Under the pieces are notes generated by a model. The model worked only from the letters and a program-made list of their open reading frames with translations. It made no database searches and was not told the origin of the DNA. Positions 9,894-19,063 of a DNA stretch of 64,000 nt are shown piece after piece. This DNA is from Myxococcales bacterium. Lineage in GTDB: Bacteria; Myxococcota_A; Polyangia; Polyangiales; Polyangiaceae. Position numbers and translations under genes: made by a program. Where the stretch lies: the NCBI GenBank assembly GCA_005777185.1, contig SXNL01000242.1:39519-103518 (forward strand), given 5' to 3'. Positions within the stretch are counted from its first letter, which is position 1. The number at the start of each line of letters is the position of its first letter.

Positions 9894-11381
9894 TCAGCGC
9901 GCCCCATCCCGGAGCCACCCGCCACGCGCGTACACGACCGCGTACACGAGCGCGCTCGTGAAGTTGGTGACGGCCACGCACATGAAGAGCGCGTGGAGGG
10001 AGCCGTGGAACACCGCCACGGAGAGGATCGAGAGCGGGAACTGGGCTCCGAGGACGACGCACATGTCGACCAGGAGCGTCGTCCGCGTCGCGCCTGCGCC
10101 GGCGATCCCGTTCCCGAGGACGACGCCGACGCCGAGCCCGAAGTACGACGGTGCGACCACCCGCAGGTAGTCCATGCCGAGCGCGATCGGGGCGGCGTGA
10201 TCGTCGAAGAGACGGAGGATGCTCTCCCCCAATCGGTACACGACCAGGACCAGGAGCACGCTCGACAGGGTGCCGAAGGCCGCCGCCCACACCCCGGCGC
10301 GCCTCGCGCGCGCGGCCTTGCCCGCGCCCAGGTTCTGGCCCACGAAGGTCTGCGCGCAGGACCCCCACCCCATGGATACGAAGAGCGCCATCGTGTCGAG
10401 GCGGAAGACGAGCCCCATCGCCGTGGACGCCGTCTGGTCGAGATCGGTCGTGAAGAAGCGCGCGACCAGCGAGTTCGTCACGAGCATCGCCGTGATGCGC
10501 AGGAAGAACTGCGCGGACGTCGGCCACGACACCCCCAGGATCCGACGCACCTCTGCGAGGTCCGGGCCGCGCTGTCCCGGGGGTGGGAGCCCGATCCGGA
10601 AGCGCCGCACGAGGACGAGGACGTTGGGCACGAGCACCAGCCCGCGGGCGAGGAGCGTCGCCCACGCCGCGCCGACCATCCCCATCCGCGGCACGTGGAG
10701 CGCCCGCGCGATGGTTCCGCCCCACGACAGGAACGATGGCGAGGGACCGTCGCCGTAGATGAAGACGACGGCGAGGAGCACGTTCAGCACGTTGCCGAGC
10801 ACGAGGAGCGACACGGGGGTCTTCGACGATCCGAGCGCCCGCTGGATGCTCGTGAGCTGCAGCAACAGGAAGATCGAGAAGCTGCCACCGACCATCACGC
10901 GCAGGTACTTGACGCCCGCGTCGGCGACCGCGCCCTTCGCGCCCACGAGGTCGCGGACGAGGAAGCCTGCGCCGAAGACCCCGATCACCCCGAAGACCGC
11001 CGAGAGGAGAAGGACGATCAGGACGGACTGCCACGCCGTCCGGGCGATGCTCTCGTGGTCGTTCGCGCCCTTCTGCTTCGCGAGGAGCACGCCCGTCCCG
11101 GTCGAGACGCCGAAGCTCACGATCGTGCCGAGCGCGGTGATCTGGTCGCAGATCCCGAGCGCGCCCACGGACGCGCTCACCTCCTCGGGCGGGAGGTGGG
11201 CGATCAGCCACGCGTCGGCCAGGTTGAACGTGGTCTGGAGCGCCATCCCGACGGCGATCGGTCCCCCGAAGCGGAAGACCTCCCACGCGAGGTGGCCCTC
11301 TACGATGCGGCGCGTGCCGTCGTGGGTAGGGCCGTCGGCCGACCCGGCCTTCGACCCCGGCTGCGCGCGGACGCCGTCCAT
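9894..11381 (-). CDS. MATE-family multidrug/Na+ antiporter
   Basis: A 495-residue inner-membrane protein with about 12 hydrophobic helices in two homologous halves and typical MATE segments (FRFGGPIAVGMALQTTFNLADAWLIA near residue 40; GMDYLRVVAPSYFGLGVGVVLGNGIAGAGATR in the second half). It exports drugs or organic cations by H+ or Na+ exchange; the substrate cannot be told from sequence. It lies divergent from the DUF362 gene, and the intervening region holds an inverted repeat that could regulate either gene. It converges on the cytochrome gene with a 1-bp gap. Confidence 0.9.
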   Translation of the reverse strand: MDGVRAQPGSKAGSADGPTHDGTRRIVEGHLAWEVFRFGGPIAVGMALQTTFNLADAWLIAHLPPEEVSASVGALGICDQITALGTIVSFGVSTGTGVLLAKQKGANDHESIARTAWQSVLIVLLLSAVFGVIGVFGAGFLVRDLVGAKGAVADAGVKYLRVMVGGSFSIFLLLQLTSIQRALGSSKTPVSLLVLGNVLNVLLAVVFIYGDGPSPSFLSWGGTIARALHVPRMGMVGAAWATLLARGLVLVPNVLVLVRRFRIGLPPPGQRGPDLAEVRRILGVSWPTSAQFFLRITAMLVTNSLVARFFTTDLDQTASTAMGLVFRLDTMALFVSMGWGSCAQTFVGQNLGAGKAARARRAGVWAAAFGTLSSVLLVLVVYRLGESILRLFDDHAAPIALGMDYLRVVAPSYFGLGVGVVLGNGIAGAGATRTTLLVDMCVVLGAQFPLSILSVAVFHGSLHALFMCVAVTNFTSALVYAVVYARGGWLRDGAR

Positions 11382-11443
11382 CGGAACGCGACCCTAGCAT
11401 CCAGCGGCGACGTCTCGTGACGCCGCGGGACGCCGCCGACGAA

Positions 11444-11464
11444 ATGTCGTGATTTCAACGACAT
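11444..11464. promoter_or_regulatory. Inverted repeat, candidate operator
   Basis: ATGTCGT and ACGACAT are perfect 7-bp arms separated by seven bases, in the divergent region between the MATE and DUF362 genes. It overlaps the ATG at 11463, which argues that translation starts further down. Confidence 0.5.
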
Positions 11465-11540
11465 GGATCCTGCACACCTGGACCCACAAAAGCATCCGCA
11501 AAGGTTGCGGCCCCCCTGTCCGACGCGTTATGAGGAAGGC

Positions 11541-12566
11541 GTGGGCGACGCGAAAAGCACGGAAAAAACAGGACCTTCCGAGACGGCGCGGCCCGGTCGT
11601 CGGGAGCTGCTGACGCGCGTCGGCGCGACGCTCGGGGTGACCGTCGGAGCCGCGGCCCTCGGCCGAGTAGCGTGGGATGGGGGCGGCTTCGGCGCCGCGA
11701 CGCTCTCGGGCGCGCGCCAGGTCCGTGACTACCGGGTCGCGGGCGCCCTGCAGGGTGTGGCCGAGATGGCGATCGCCCGCGGAAAGGACGACGAGGCGGT
11801 GCGCGCGGAGGCGCTCGTGAAGCGCGCGCTCGATGCGATGGGCGGCATGAAGCGCTTCGTGAGCCGCGGCGACGTCGTCGTCGTGAAGCCGAACATCGGG
11901 TGGGATCGTGCCCCGATCCACGCCGCGAACACCAACCCGGAGGTGGTCGCGGCCGTCGTGAAGCAGGCGTTCGACGCGGGGGCGAAGCGCGTGGTCGTCG
12001 CGGACGGCTCCTGCAACGACCCGCACCGGTGCTTCCAGCGATCGGGGATCTGGAAGATGGCCTACGACCTGGGCGCGGACGTCGTGCTCCCCGCGGAGCA
12101 CCGCTTCCGCACCGTGCGCATGAAGGGCGAGGTCCTCGACGAGTGGCCGATCTTCACGACGCTCGTCGATGCGGACAAGGTCATCAACGTCCCGGTCGCG
12201 AAGCACCACAACCTCGCGAAGTACACGGCCGCCATGAAGAACTGGTACGGCGTCCTCGGCGGCCGGCGGAACCGCCTGCACCAGAACATCGACGTGTCGA
12301 TCGCGGATCTGGCGACCTTCATGCGGCCCTCCCTCGTGGTCGTCGACGCGATACGCGTGCTCGTGCGCAACGGCCCCCAGGGCGGGAACATCGACGACAC
12401 GAAGCCGATGAACACGATCATCGCGTCGGTCGACCAGGTCGCGGCGGACGCGTTCGGGTGCACGCTGATCGGGCAGCACCGCGACAACCTGCCGTACCTC
12501 AAGCTCGGCCACGAGCGCGGGCTCGGCACGATGTACTACGAGAACCTCCGCGTGAGGGAGGTCTGA
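11541..12566 (+). CDS. DUF362-domain protein with Tat-like signal
   Basis: About 341 residues. An RRELLTRVGATLG twin-Arg motif near the N-terminus followed by a hydrophobic stretch suggests Tat export, implying a folded cofactor-bearing protein. The DUF362 domain follows (VVVKPNIGW; ADGSCND; INVPVAKHHNLAKYTAAMKNWYG). GTG 11541 is preferred because ATG 11463 sits inside a perfect inverted repeat, though the longer form remains possible. The next gene, a polyferredoxin, begins 1 bp after the stop, so the two probably form one redox unit. The chemistry of DUF362 is not established. Confidence 0.8.
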   Translation: MGDAKSTEKTGPSETARPGRRELLTRVGATLGVTVGAAALGRVAWDGGGFGAATLSGARQVRDYRVAGALQGVAEMAIARGKDDEAVRAEALVKRALDAMGGMKRFVSRGDVVVVKPNIGWDRAPIHAANTNPEVVAAVVKQAFDAGAKRVVVADGSCNDPHRCFQRSGIWKMAYDLGADVVLPAEHRFRTVRMKGEVLDEWPIFTTLVDADKVINVPVAKHHNLAKYTAAMKNWYGVLGGRRNRLHQNIDVSIADLATFMRPSLVVVDAIRVLVRNGPQGGNIDDTKPMNTIIASVDQVAADAFGCTLIGQHRDNLPYLKLGHERGLGTMYYENLRVREV

Positions 12567-12567
12567 C

Positions 12568-14688
12568 ATGAAGGCCGCCGCGGGGCCGCACGCGGGCGTG
12601 TCCCTCGATCTCACCGGGATCGAGGCGATCAACGCGGCGGACCTCCTCGCGGGCCACGCGGAGCCCATCCCGTGGAAGACGGGTCAGGTCGGCGTCGTGG
12701 CGCCGCTCGACGGCTCGGCGGACGGCGGACAGCGAACCACGGACGGCGGCCGGCGGACGGCGGCCGGCGGACGGCGGACGGCGGACAGCCGACAGCGGCC
12801 GGCGGACAGCGGATGCGCCTCCGGGGCCTGCGGCTGCAAGGCCACGCCGGCGAAGTCCTCGTCGGCCATGGCGACCGCCGAGCGCTCGCGCACGGCCGAG
12901 ATCGCCGCGATGCTCGGGATGGCCGACGGCGGCACCGCCGCCACGCCGGGCAAGAAGCAGAAGATCGATCCGAAGCTCCCCGGCTCGGGCATCCCGCCGC
13001 GGCGGTCGATCCGCGTCCTCCTGTGGGTGCGCCGCGTCTCGCAGGTCGGCTTCCTCGCCATCTTCCTCTACTTCCTCTTCCAGACGGCGTTCCGCGGCAA
13101 CTTCGCGGCGAGCGCCGACACGCAGGTGCGGCTCCCGCTCCCCGTCGAGGCCTTCCTGCTCGCCGATCCGTTCGTCGCGGCGATGACCCTGCTCTCGACC
13201 CACACCGTGTACCGCGGCCTCCTCTGGAGCCTCGGGCTCCTCGCGCTCACGCTCGTCTTCGGGCGCGTCTTCTGCGGGTGGATCTGCCCGTTCGGGACCC
13301 TGCACCACTTCTTCGGCTGGATCCTCCCGTCGCGCCGCGGACGCGGTGCCGCCCGCGTGGAAGCGAACAAGACCCGCGGCTACCAGCGCGCGAAGTACTA
13401 CCTGATGTACGCCTTCCTCCTCGCGTCCGTCGGCGGCAGCGCGATCGGTGGGCTCTTCGATCCCATCTGCGTTGCGGTCCGGTCGATCGGCCTCGGCGTC
13501 ATCCCCGCGGCGCAGTACCTCACCGGCCGTGGCCTCGGCGCCGCGCAGAACATCCCCGCGCGGCCGATCCAGGCCGCGGCGGACCACTCGCAGGACTTCC
13601 TCGCGAAGACGGTGTGGCAGTCGCACCAGTTCTACTTCCACCAGACGTGGCTGATCCTGTTCCTCCTGGTGGCGGTCCTCTTCGCGAACCGCTTCATCCC
13701 GCGCTTCTGGTGTCGCGTGCTGTGCCCGCTCGGCTCGTTCCTCGGCGTGTTCGCGCGCTTCGCGCTCTTCGGGATGGAGAAGGACCACGCGAAGTGCACG
13801 GACTGCAACCTCTGCCTCGTGAACTGCCAGGGCGCGGACAGCCCGCAGGGGGGCGTGAAGTGGCGGCAGGACGAGTGCCACGTGTGCCTCAACTGCGAGA
13901 ACGCTTGCCCGGAGGATGTCATCAAGTTCCGCATCCTGCCCAGCCGCGCGAGCACGACGACGGTGCCGGATCTCCAGCGCCGCACGCTCCTCGCCACCGC
14001 GGCCGCCGGCGCGGCGTTCATCCCGGCCGCGCGGGTCGCCGACTCGCTCGACGTGAACTACCACGCGAAGGTCATCCGCCCGCCCGGCGCCGTCGAGGAG
14101 CGCGCCTTCCTCGAGCGGTGTATCCGCTGCGCCGAGTGCATGAAGGTGTGCCCGAACAACGCCCTCCACCCCGCCTTCTTCGAGAGCGGCGTCGAGGGCG
14201 TGTGGACGCCCATCCTCATCGCCCGCATCGGCTACTGCGAGCACTCGTGCGTGCTCTGCGGCCAGGTGTGCCCGACGGGTGCCATCCAGAAGATCACCGA
14301 GAAGGAGAAGCTCGGGCTCGGCACGCCCCCGGTGAAGATCGGCACGGCCTTCTACGACCACGGTCGCTGCCTCCCCTGGAGCATGCAGACGCCTTGCATC
14401 GTCTGCGAGGAGTTCTGCCCCACGTCGCCCAAGGCCATCTGGGTCGAGGAGGTCGAGGCCCCCGTCCGCGACAGCAAGCCCGGCGCGAACGGGGCCGAGC
14501 CCGCGATGAAGACGGTCAAGCTGCAGCGCCCCCACGTCGACCCGGCCCTGTGCATCGGGTGCGGCGCCTGCGAGAAGGTCTGCCCCGTCCAGGATCAACC
14601 CGCCGTGTACATCACGAGCGTCGGCGAGAGCCGCTCGAAGAGCAACGTCATCCTGCTCGAGAACACGAACTACAACCAGAAGAGCTGA
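12568..14688 (+). CDS. Polytopic membrane polyferredoxin (NapH/NosR-like 4Fe-4S protein)
   Basis: A 706-residue protein. After an odd N-terminus containing a low-complexity insert (about residues 50-85) and a CASGACGC cluster, residues 150-400 hold about five membrane helices with FCGWICPFGTLHHFFGW and CRVLCPLGSF motifs as in NapH-like quinol oxidases. The remainder carries several ferredoxin-type Cys motifs: CTDCNLCLVNC, CHVCLNCENACP, CIRCAECMKVCP, CVLCGQVCP, CIVCEEFCP and CIGCGACEKVCP. It likely passes electrons from the membrane to periplasmic or cytoplasmic partners. It is cotranscribed with the DUF362 gene. An A8 tract follows the stop. Confidence 0.82.
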   Translation: MKAAAGPHAGVSLDLTGIEAINAADLLAGHAEPIPWKTGQVGVVAPLDGSADGGQRTTDGGRRTAAGGRRTADSRQRPADSGCASGACGCKATPAKSSSAMATAERSRTAEIAAMLGMADGGTAATPGKKQKIDPKLPGSGIPPRRSIRVLLWVRRVSQVGFLAIFLYFLFQTAFRGNFAASADTQVRLPLPVEAFLLADPFVAAMTLLSTHTVYRGLLWSLGLLALTLVFGRVFCGWICPFGTLHHFFGWILPSRRGRGAARVEANKTRGYQRAKYYLMYAFLLASVGGSAIGGLFDPICVAVRSIGLGVIPAAQYLTGRGLGAAQNIPARPIQAAADHSQDFLAKTVWQSHQFYFHQTWLILFLLVAVLFANRFIPRFWCRVLCPLGSFLGVFARFALFGMEKDHAKCTDCNLCLVNCQGADSPQGGVKWRQDECHVCLNCENACPEDVIKFRILPSRASTTTVPDLQRRTLLATAAAGAAFIPAARVADSLDVNYHAKVIRPPGAVEERAFLERCIRCAECMKVCPNNALHPAFFESGVEGVWTPILIARIGYCEHSCVLCGQVCPTGAIQKITEKEKLGLGTPPVKIGTAFYDHGRCLPWSMQTPCIVCEEFCPTSPKAIWVEEVEAPVRDSKPGANGAEPAMKTVKLQRPHVDPALCIGCGACEKVCPVQDQPAVYITSVGESRSKSNVILLENTNYNQKS
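12718..12813 (+). repeat. In-frame degenerate GGCGGAC microsatellite
   Basis: About 96 bp built from irregular GGCGGAC/GGCCGGC/GGACAGC units, encoding a Gly/Arg/Thr/Ala-rich stretch in the N-terminus of the polyferredoxin. A related GGCGGACAGCGGA string occurs between the mutase and DedA genes near 21532-21545. Confidence 0.7.
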
Positions 14689-14724
14689 AAAAAAACCGGC
14701 TCCGGCGTACGCTGACCCTCTGCC

Positions 14725-15774
14725 ATGCCGAAGAACGACACCTTTCTCCGCGCGTGCAGGCGCGAGGCCGTCCCGTACACGCCCGTGTGGATGATGCGTC
14801 AGGCCGGGCGGTACATGGCCGAGTACCGCAAGCTCCGCGAGACGCGCACTCTCCTCGAGCTCTGCAAGACGCCGGAGCTCGCGCTCGAGGTCACCCTGCA
14901 GCCGCTCCGCCTCGGCTTCGACGCGGCGATCCTCTTCGCGGACATCCTCCTCCCTCTCGAGCCGATGGGGGCGTCGTTCGAGTTCGCGAAGGGGGAGGGC
15001 CCCGTGATCCACGAGCCCATCTCGCGCGTGGAGCAGATCGACGCGCTTCGCGTCATCGATCCCCAGGAGGGCCTCGGCTACGTGATGCAGGCGATCCGCC
15101 TCCTGAAGGGCGAGCTCTCGGTCCCGCTCATCGGCTTCGCGGGGGCGCCGTTCACGCTGGCGAGCTACCTCGTCGAGGGGGGAAAATCCGCGCACTTCGT
15201 CAAGACGAAGCGCCTGATGTACGAACAGCCGGCCGCGTGGAGCGTCCTCATGGGCAAGCTCGCGGAGGTCGTCCGCCGCTACCTGCACGCGCAGATCGAC
15301 GCGGGTGCCGACGCGGTGCAGCTCTTCGACTCGTGGGTGGGCCAGCTCTCACCCGCGGACTACGAGGAGCACGTGCTCCCGCACGTCGCGCACATCCTCT
15401 CGGATGTCGAGACGCGGGGCGTGCCCGTGATCCACTTCGGGACGGGCACCGCGACCCTCCTCGAGCTGCAGCGACGCGCCGGCGGCACCGTGATCGGCCT
15501 CGACTGGCGCACCCCGCTCGCCGACGGGTGGCGTCGCGTGGGTCACGATCGCGGCGTGCAGGGCAACCTCGATCCCACCGTCCTGTTCGCGGGCGCGGAT
15601 CTCGCGCGGCGTCACGCGAAGCGGGTGCTCGACGCGGCGGAGGGCCGTGCGGGGCACGTGTTCAACCTCGGCCACGGCATCCTGCCGGAGACCCCGGTGG
15701 ACACGGTGAAGGCCGTGGTCGATTTCGTGCACGAGACCAGCGAGAGGCGTCCGCGAGGTCCGAGCGTGGGATGA
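14725..15774 (+). CDS. hemE: Uroporphyrinogen decarboxylase
   Basis: A 349-residue full-length enzyme that removes four carboxyl groups from uroporphyrinogen III to give coproporphyrinogen III in haem biosynthesis. The N-terminal signature PVWMMRQAGRYMAEYR contains the substrate-binding Arg, and FADILLPLEPMG holds the catalytic Asp; IGFAGAPFTLASYLVEGG and FNLGHGILPETP are also family blocks. It is the first gene of hemE-hemH-hemG: its TGA overlaps the ATG of hemH. Confidence 0.96.
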   Translation: MPKNDTFLRACRREAVPYTPVWMMRQAGRYMAEYRKLRETRTLLELCKTPELALEVTLQPLRLGFDAAILFADILLPLEPMGASFEFAKGEGPVIHEPISRVEQIDALRVIDPQEGLGYVMQAIRLLKGELSVPLIGFAGAPFTLASYLVEGGKSAHFVKTKRLMYEQPAAWSVLMGKLAEVVRRYLHAQIDAGADAVQLFDSWVGQLSPADYEEHVLPHVAHILSDVETRGVPVIHFGTGTATLLELQRRAGGTVIGLDWRTPLADGWRRVGHDRGVQGNLDPTVLFAGADLARRHAKRVLDAAEGRAGHVFNLGHGILPETPVDTVKAVVDFVHETSERRPRGPSVG

Positions 15775-16691
15775 CCGACACGGCCATCGTCCTCATCGGT
15801 CACGGCACGGTGGAGGATCTGGACGATCTGCCCGCGTTCCTCGGGAACATCCGGCAAGGACACGCCGCGCCCCCCGCGCTGGTGGCGGAGGTCCGGCGGA
15901 GGTACGAGGCGATCGGCGGACGGTCGCCGCTCCTCGACATCTGCCGCGCGCTCGCCGGGAGGCTCGAGGCGGTGATGCGCGTCCCGGTCGCCGTCGCGTC
16001 GAGGCTGTCCACGCCGACGCCGGGGGACGTCCTCGCTCGGCTGGCCGCCGGAGGCACGAGGCGGATCTGCGCGATCCCGCTCGCCCAGCACTCGAGCCAC
16101 GTGTACCGCGCCGCGATGGTGGCCGCGCGCGACGGGCTGGCCCTCCCCGGTCGCGCCCCGCTGGCGCTGGCGTGCGCCGCGAACTGGGGGGGCCGGGCCG
16201 ATCTGGCCAATGTGTATGCTGCACGTATTCACGAGCTGCTTCCGCCGGATCGCGCGGGCACCCACGTCCTCTTCACGGCGCACAGCCTCCCGATGGCGGT
16301 GCTCGACGCGGGTGATCCCTACGAGGCCGAGGTGCGCGCGGCCGCCGCGAACGTCGCGACGATCCTGGGCCTGCGGGACGAGGAGCATGACGTGGCCTTC
16401 CAGAGCCAGGGCGCGCCCACGGGTCGCCCGGTGGCGTGGCTCGGCCCCGACCTCCGCGCGGCCCTCGAGGTCGCGCGAACGAGGGGCAAGACACACGTCG
16501 TCGTGAGCCCGATCGGCTTCCTCGCCGACCACGTGGAGATCCTCTACGATCTCGACGTCGAGGCTCGCGCGTGGGCCGCCGAGCTCGGGCTCTCGTTCTC
16601 GCGCGCGCGCTCGCCCAACGCGGACGACGATCTCGTCCTCGTCTTGCGCGGCGTCGCCGAGGAGCTCCTGGCGCGGGACATCTGGTCGTGA
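15771..16691 (+). CDS. hemH: Ferrochelatase
   Basis: A 306-residue enzyme inserting Fe2+ into protoporphyrin IX. Family features include IPLAQHSSHVYRAA (conserved metal-binding His), FTAHSLPM, and SPIGFLADHVEILYDLD close to the C-terminus, which carries the active-site Glu. The ATG overlaps the hemE stop (ATGA), so the start is well set. Copy 2 of the dispersed motif (16213-16228) falls within it, producing an AT-ending codon cluster. Confidence 0.93.
   Translation: MTDTAIVLIGHGTVEDLDDLPAFLGNIRQGHAAPPALVAEVRRRYEAIGGRSPLLDICRALAGRLEAVMRVPVAVASRLSTPTPGDVLARLAAGGTRRICAIPLAQHSSHVYRAAMVAARDGLALPGRAPLALACAANWGGRADLANVYAARIHELLPPDRAGTHVLFTAHSLPMAVLDAGDPYEAEVRAAAANVATILGLRDEEHDVAFQSQGAPTGRPVAWLGPDLRAALEVARTRGKTHVVVSPIGFLADHVEILYDLDVEARAWAAELGLSFSRARSPNADDDLVLVLRGVAEELLARDIWS
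16213..16228 (+). repeat. Dispersed 16-bp motif, copy 2 (full form)
   Basis: TGTATGCTGCACGTAT lies within hemH, preceded by AATG, matching the extended palindromic form. Confidence 0.6.
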
Positions 16692-18136
16692 GGCGGCGGC
16701 TGCGCGTGATCGTCGTCGGCGGAGGCATCACCGGCCTCTCGGTGGCGCACGCCCTGGAGTCGACGCTCGAGGGGATCGACGCGGACGTGACGCTCCTCGA
16801 GGCGTCCGAGCATCTGGGCGGGAACATCCTGACGGAGAAACGGAGCGGGTTCGTCCTCGACGCCGGCCCCGACGCGTGGGTCGCAACCAAGCCGCACGCC
16901 ACGCGGCTCGCGCGCGAGCTCGGCCTCGAGAAGGAGCTCATCGGCACCAACCCGGATACACGCAAGGTCTACATCGCGCATGCCGGCCGCCTCCACGCCA
17001 TGCCGGAGGGGCTGGTGCTCGGCGTGCCCACCGCGGTTCGCCCGATGGTCGAGACGGAGCTGTTCTCGTGGGACGCGAAGCTCCGAATGGGCCTCGACCT
17101 CGTGATCCCCCCGCGGAGGTTCGGCCCGGACGACGACGAGTCCATCGCGGACTTCGTCGGGCGGCGCCTCGGCGAGGAGGTGTCGGATCGGCTCGTCGGG
17201 CCGCTCCTCTCTGGCATCTTCGCCGGTGACGCCGAGGCCCTCTCCATTCGCGCGACCTTTCCGCAGTTCGTCGAGGCCGAAGCCAAGTACGGCTCGCTGA
17301 TCCGCGCGATGCGCGCACAGGCACGCGAGCGCGCGGCGGCCGCCGGGGGCGCCAGCGTGAAGCCCCCCAGCATGTTCGTCTCCCTCGCGGGCGGGATGGC
17401 CGATCTGCCGACCACGCTCGCGCACAAGCTCCGGTTCGCGACCGTCGAGACGTCGTCGCCGGTCGAGGTGGTCGAGCGCCTGCCGCTCGGGGATGCGCGT
17501 GGCCCCTGGCTCGTCCAGACCCCGGGCGCCGATCGCTTCGCGGACGCCGTCGCCCTCACGGCCCCCCTTCACGTCGCGGCCCGCCTCGTCGGCGCCGAGG
17601 ATCCCAGCCTCGGCGCGGCGCTCTCCGACTTCCACTACGCCTCCACGGCCACCGTGTTCCTGGGCTACAGGCGCCGCCAGGTGGCGCACCCCCTCGACGG
17701 CGTGGGCTTCATCGTGCCGCGGTCCATGCAGCGCCCGATCCTCGCCTCCACGTGGGTCTCCAGCAAGTGGAGCCACCGCGCGCCCGCGCAGCACGTGCTG
17801 CTCCGGGTCTTCCTCGGCGGCGCGCACGGCGAGCACGTGCTCGATCGCGAGGACGACGATCTCCTCGGGCTGGCCGAGTCCGAGCTCGACCGGCTCATGG
17901 GGCTGTCGGCGCCACGCGTCCTCGGCAGGGTCTTCCGTTTCCCGCGGCGTAGCCCCCAGCCGGTCGTCGGTCACCTGGGCAAGGTCGCGCGGGTCCGTCG
18001 CCTGCTGGCGGATCGCCCGGGCCTCTTCGTCGCGGGCAACGGCTTCGAGGGGACGGGCATCCCGGACTGCATCAAGCAGGCCGAGGCCGTGGCCGAGGAA
18101 ATCCGCGACCTTGCGCGCGCCGACCAACACCCGTAG
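16688..18136 (+). CDS. hemG: Protoporphyrinogen oxidase, FAD-dependent (HemY type)
   Basis: A 482-residue flavoprotein oxidising protoporphyrinogen IX to protoporphyrin IX using O2. The N-terminus has a dinucleotide fold (VIVVGGGITGLSVAHALE), then LEASEHLGGNILTE; the C-terminus ends with LFVAGNGFEGTGIPDCIKQAEAVAEEI, which binds FAD. GTG 16688 overlaps the hemH stop (GTGA). The order hemE-hemH-hemG provides three of the last four haem steps; coproporphyrinogen oxidase is not in the window. Confidence 0.92.
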   Translation: MRRRLRVIVVGGGITGLSVAHALESTLEGIDADVTLLEASEHLGGNILTEKRSGFVLDAGPDAWVATKPHATRLARELGLEKELIGTNPDTRKVYIAHAGRLHAMPEGLVLGVPTAVRPMVETELFSWDAKLRMGLDLVIPPRRFGPDDDESIADFVGRRLGEEVSDRLVGPLLSGIFAGDAEALSIRATFPQFVEAEAKYGSLIRAMRAQARERAAAAGGASVKPPSMFVSLAGGMADLPTTLAHKLRFATVETSSPVEVVERLPLGDARGPWLVQTPGADRFADAVALTAPLHVAARLVGAEDPSLGAALSDFHYASTATVFLGYRRRQVAHPLDGVGFIVPRSMQRPILASTWVSSKWSHRAPAQHVLLRVFLGGAHGEHVLDREDDDLLGLAESELDRLMGLSAPRVLGRVFRFPRRSPQPVVGHLGKVARVRRLLADRPGLFVAGNGFEGTGIPDCIKQAEAVAEEIRDLARADQHP

Positions 18137-18148
18137 AACGAGGGGCCC

Positions 18149-19063
18149 GTGTCGAAGAAGATCGTCTTCACCATCTCGAGCTACGCCTACATGGCGGACG
18201 CCTTCGTCGCGGAGGGCGGATTCGACCGGGGCGCGATCGAGCGCAGGACCTTCCCCGACGGCGAGCGCTACCTCCGCCTCCTCGACGACGCGTGGGGGCG
18301 AGACGTGGTCCTCCTCGGCGGGACGCCGACGGACGGAGACTGGCTCGAGCTCTACGATCTGGGCTGCGCGATCTCGCGATCGGGTGCGCGCTCGCTCGCG
18401 ATCGTGATGCCGTACTTCGGGTACGCCACGATGGAGCGCGCCGTCTTTCCCGGCGAGGTGGTGACCGCGAAGAGCCGCGCGCGGCTGATCTCGGCCATCC
18501 CTCCGTGCGAGGGCGGATCGCGGGTGTTCCTCTTCGACCTGCACACGGACGGCATCGAGTTCTACTTCTCGGACAACCACACCACGCGACACCTGTATGG
18601 TGCACCCATCGTCACTTCGTCCGTGAAGGCGATGATGGGGGACACGCCCTACGTGCTCGGGGCGACGGACGCGGGCCGCGCGAAATGGGTCCAGAGCCTC
18701 GCGCGGTCGCTCGGCGTCGAGCCGGCGTTCGTCTACAAGAAGCGGGATCCGTCGACGGGCGGGCTCTCCGTGACGGGCATCAACGCCGACGTGAGCGGCA
18801 AGGACGTCGTGCTCTACGACGACATGATCCGCACCGGCTCGTCCCTCGTGCAGGCCGGCCGCGCGTACCTCTCGCAGGGGGCCGCGCGCGTCCACGCGAT
18901 CGCGTCGCACCTCGTCCTCCCGGGCGATTCGCTCGAGAAGATCCGCGCGGCGGGGGTCTTCACCCACCTCGTCGGCACGGACTCGCACCCCGGCTCGCGG
19001 CGGCTGCCGCCCGAGGACGTGGTGAGCGTCGTGCCGCTCCTGGTCGGCGCGATCGGGCGGTGA
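18149..19063 (+). CDS. Ribose-phosphate pyrophosphokinase-like protein
   Basis: 304 residues with two phosphoribosyltransferase-fold halves. FPDGERYLRL, MPYFGYATMER, FLFDLHTDGIEFYF and the PRPP-binding loop VVLYDDMIRTGSSLVQAG identify the PRPP synthetase family (ATP + ribose 5-phosphate to PRPP + AMP). The catalytic flexible loop (EVVTAKSRARLISA) differs from the classical RQDRK-type form, so this is a divergent member and could be a paralogue. GTG start 12 bp after hemG. Core copy 3 of the dispersed motif is at 18594. Confidence 0.82.
   Translation: MSKKIVFTISSYAYMADAFVAEGGFDRGAIERRTFPDGERYLRLLDDAWGRDVVLLGGTPTDGDWLELYDLGCAISRSGARSLAIVMPYFGYATMERAVFPGEVVTAKSRARLISAIPPCEGGSRVFLFDLHTDGIEFYFSDNHTTRHLYGAPIVTSSVKAMMGDTPYVLGATDAGRAKWVQSLARSLGVEPAFVYKKRDPSTGGLSVTGINADVSGKDVVLYDDMIRTGSSLVQAGRAYLSQGAARVHAIASHLVLPGDSLEKIRAAGVFTHLVGTDSHPGSRRLPPEDVVSVVPLLVGAIGR
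18594..18604 (+). repeat. Dispersed motif, core-only copy (TGTA-N3-TGCA)
   Basis: TGTATGGTGCA is followed by CCCAT, not CRTAT. It overlaps the conserved HLY codons of the PRPP synthetase-like gene, so it may be coincidental. Confidence 0.3.

Noticed and set aside
14688..14695. A8 tract after the polyferredoxin stop, suggesting slippage or a terminator
   Set aside because: It lies after the stop, and hairpin plus T-tract polarity would fit only an antisense transcript.
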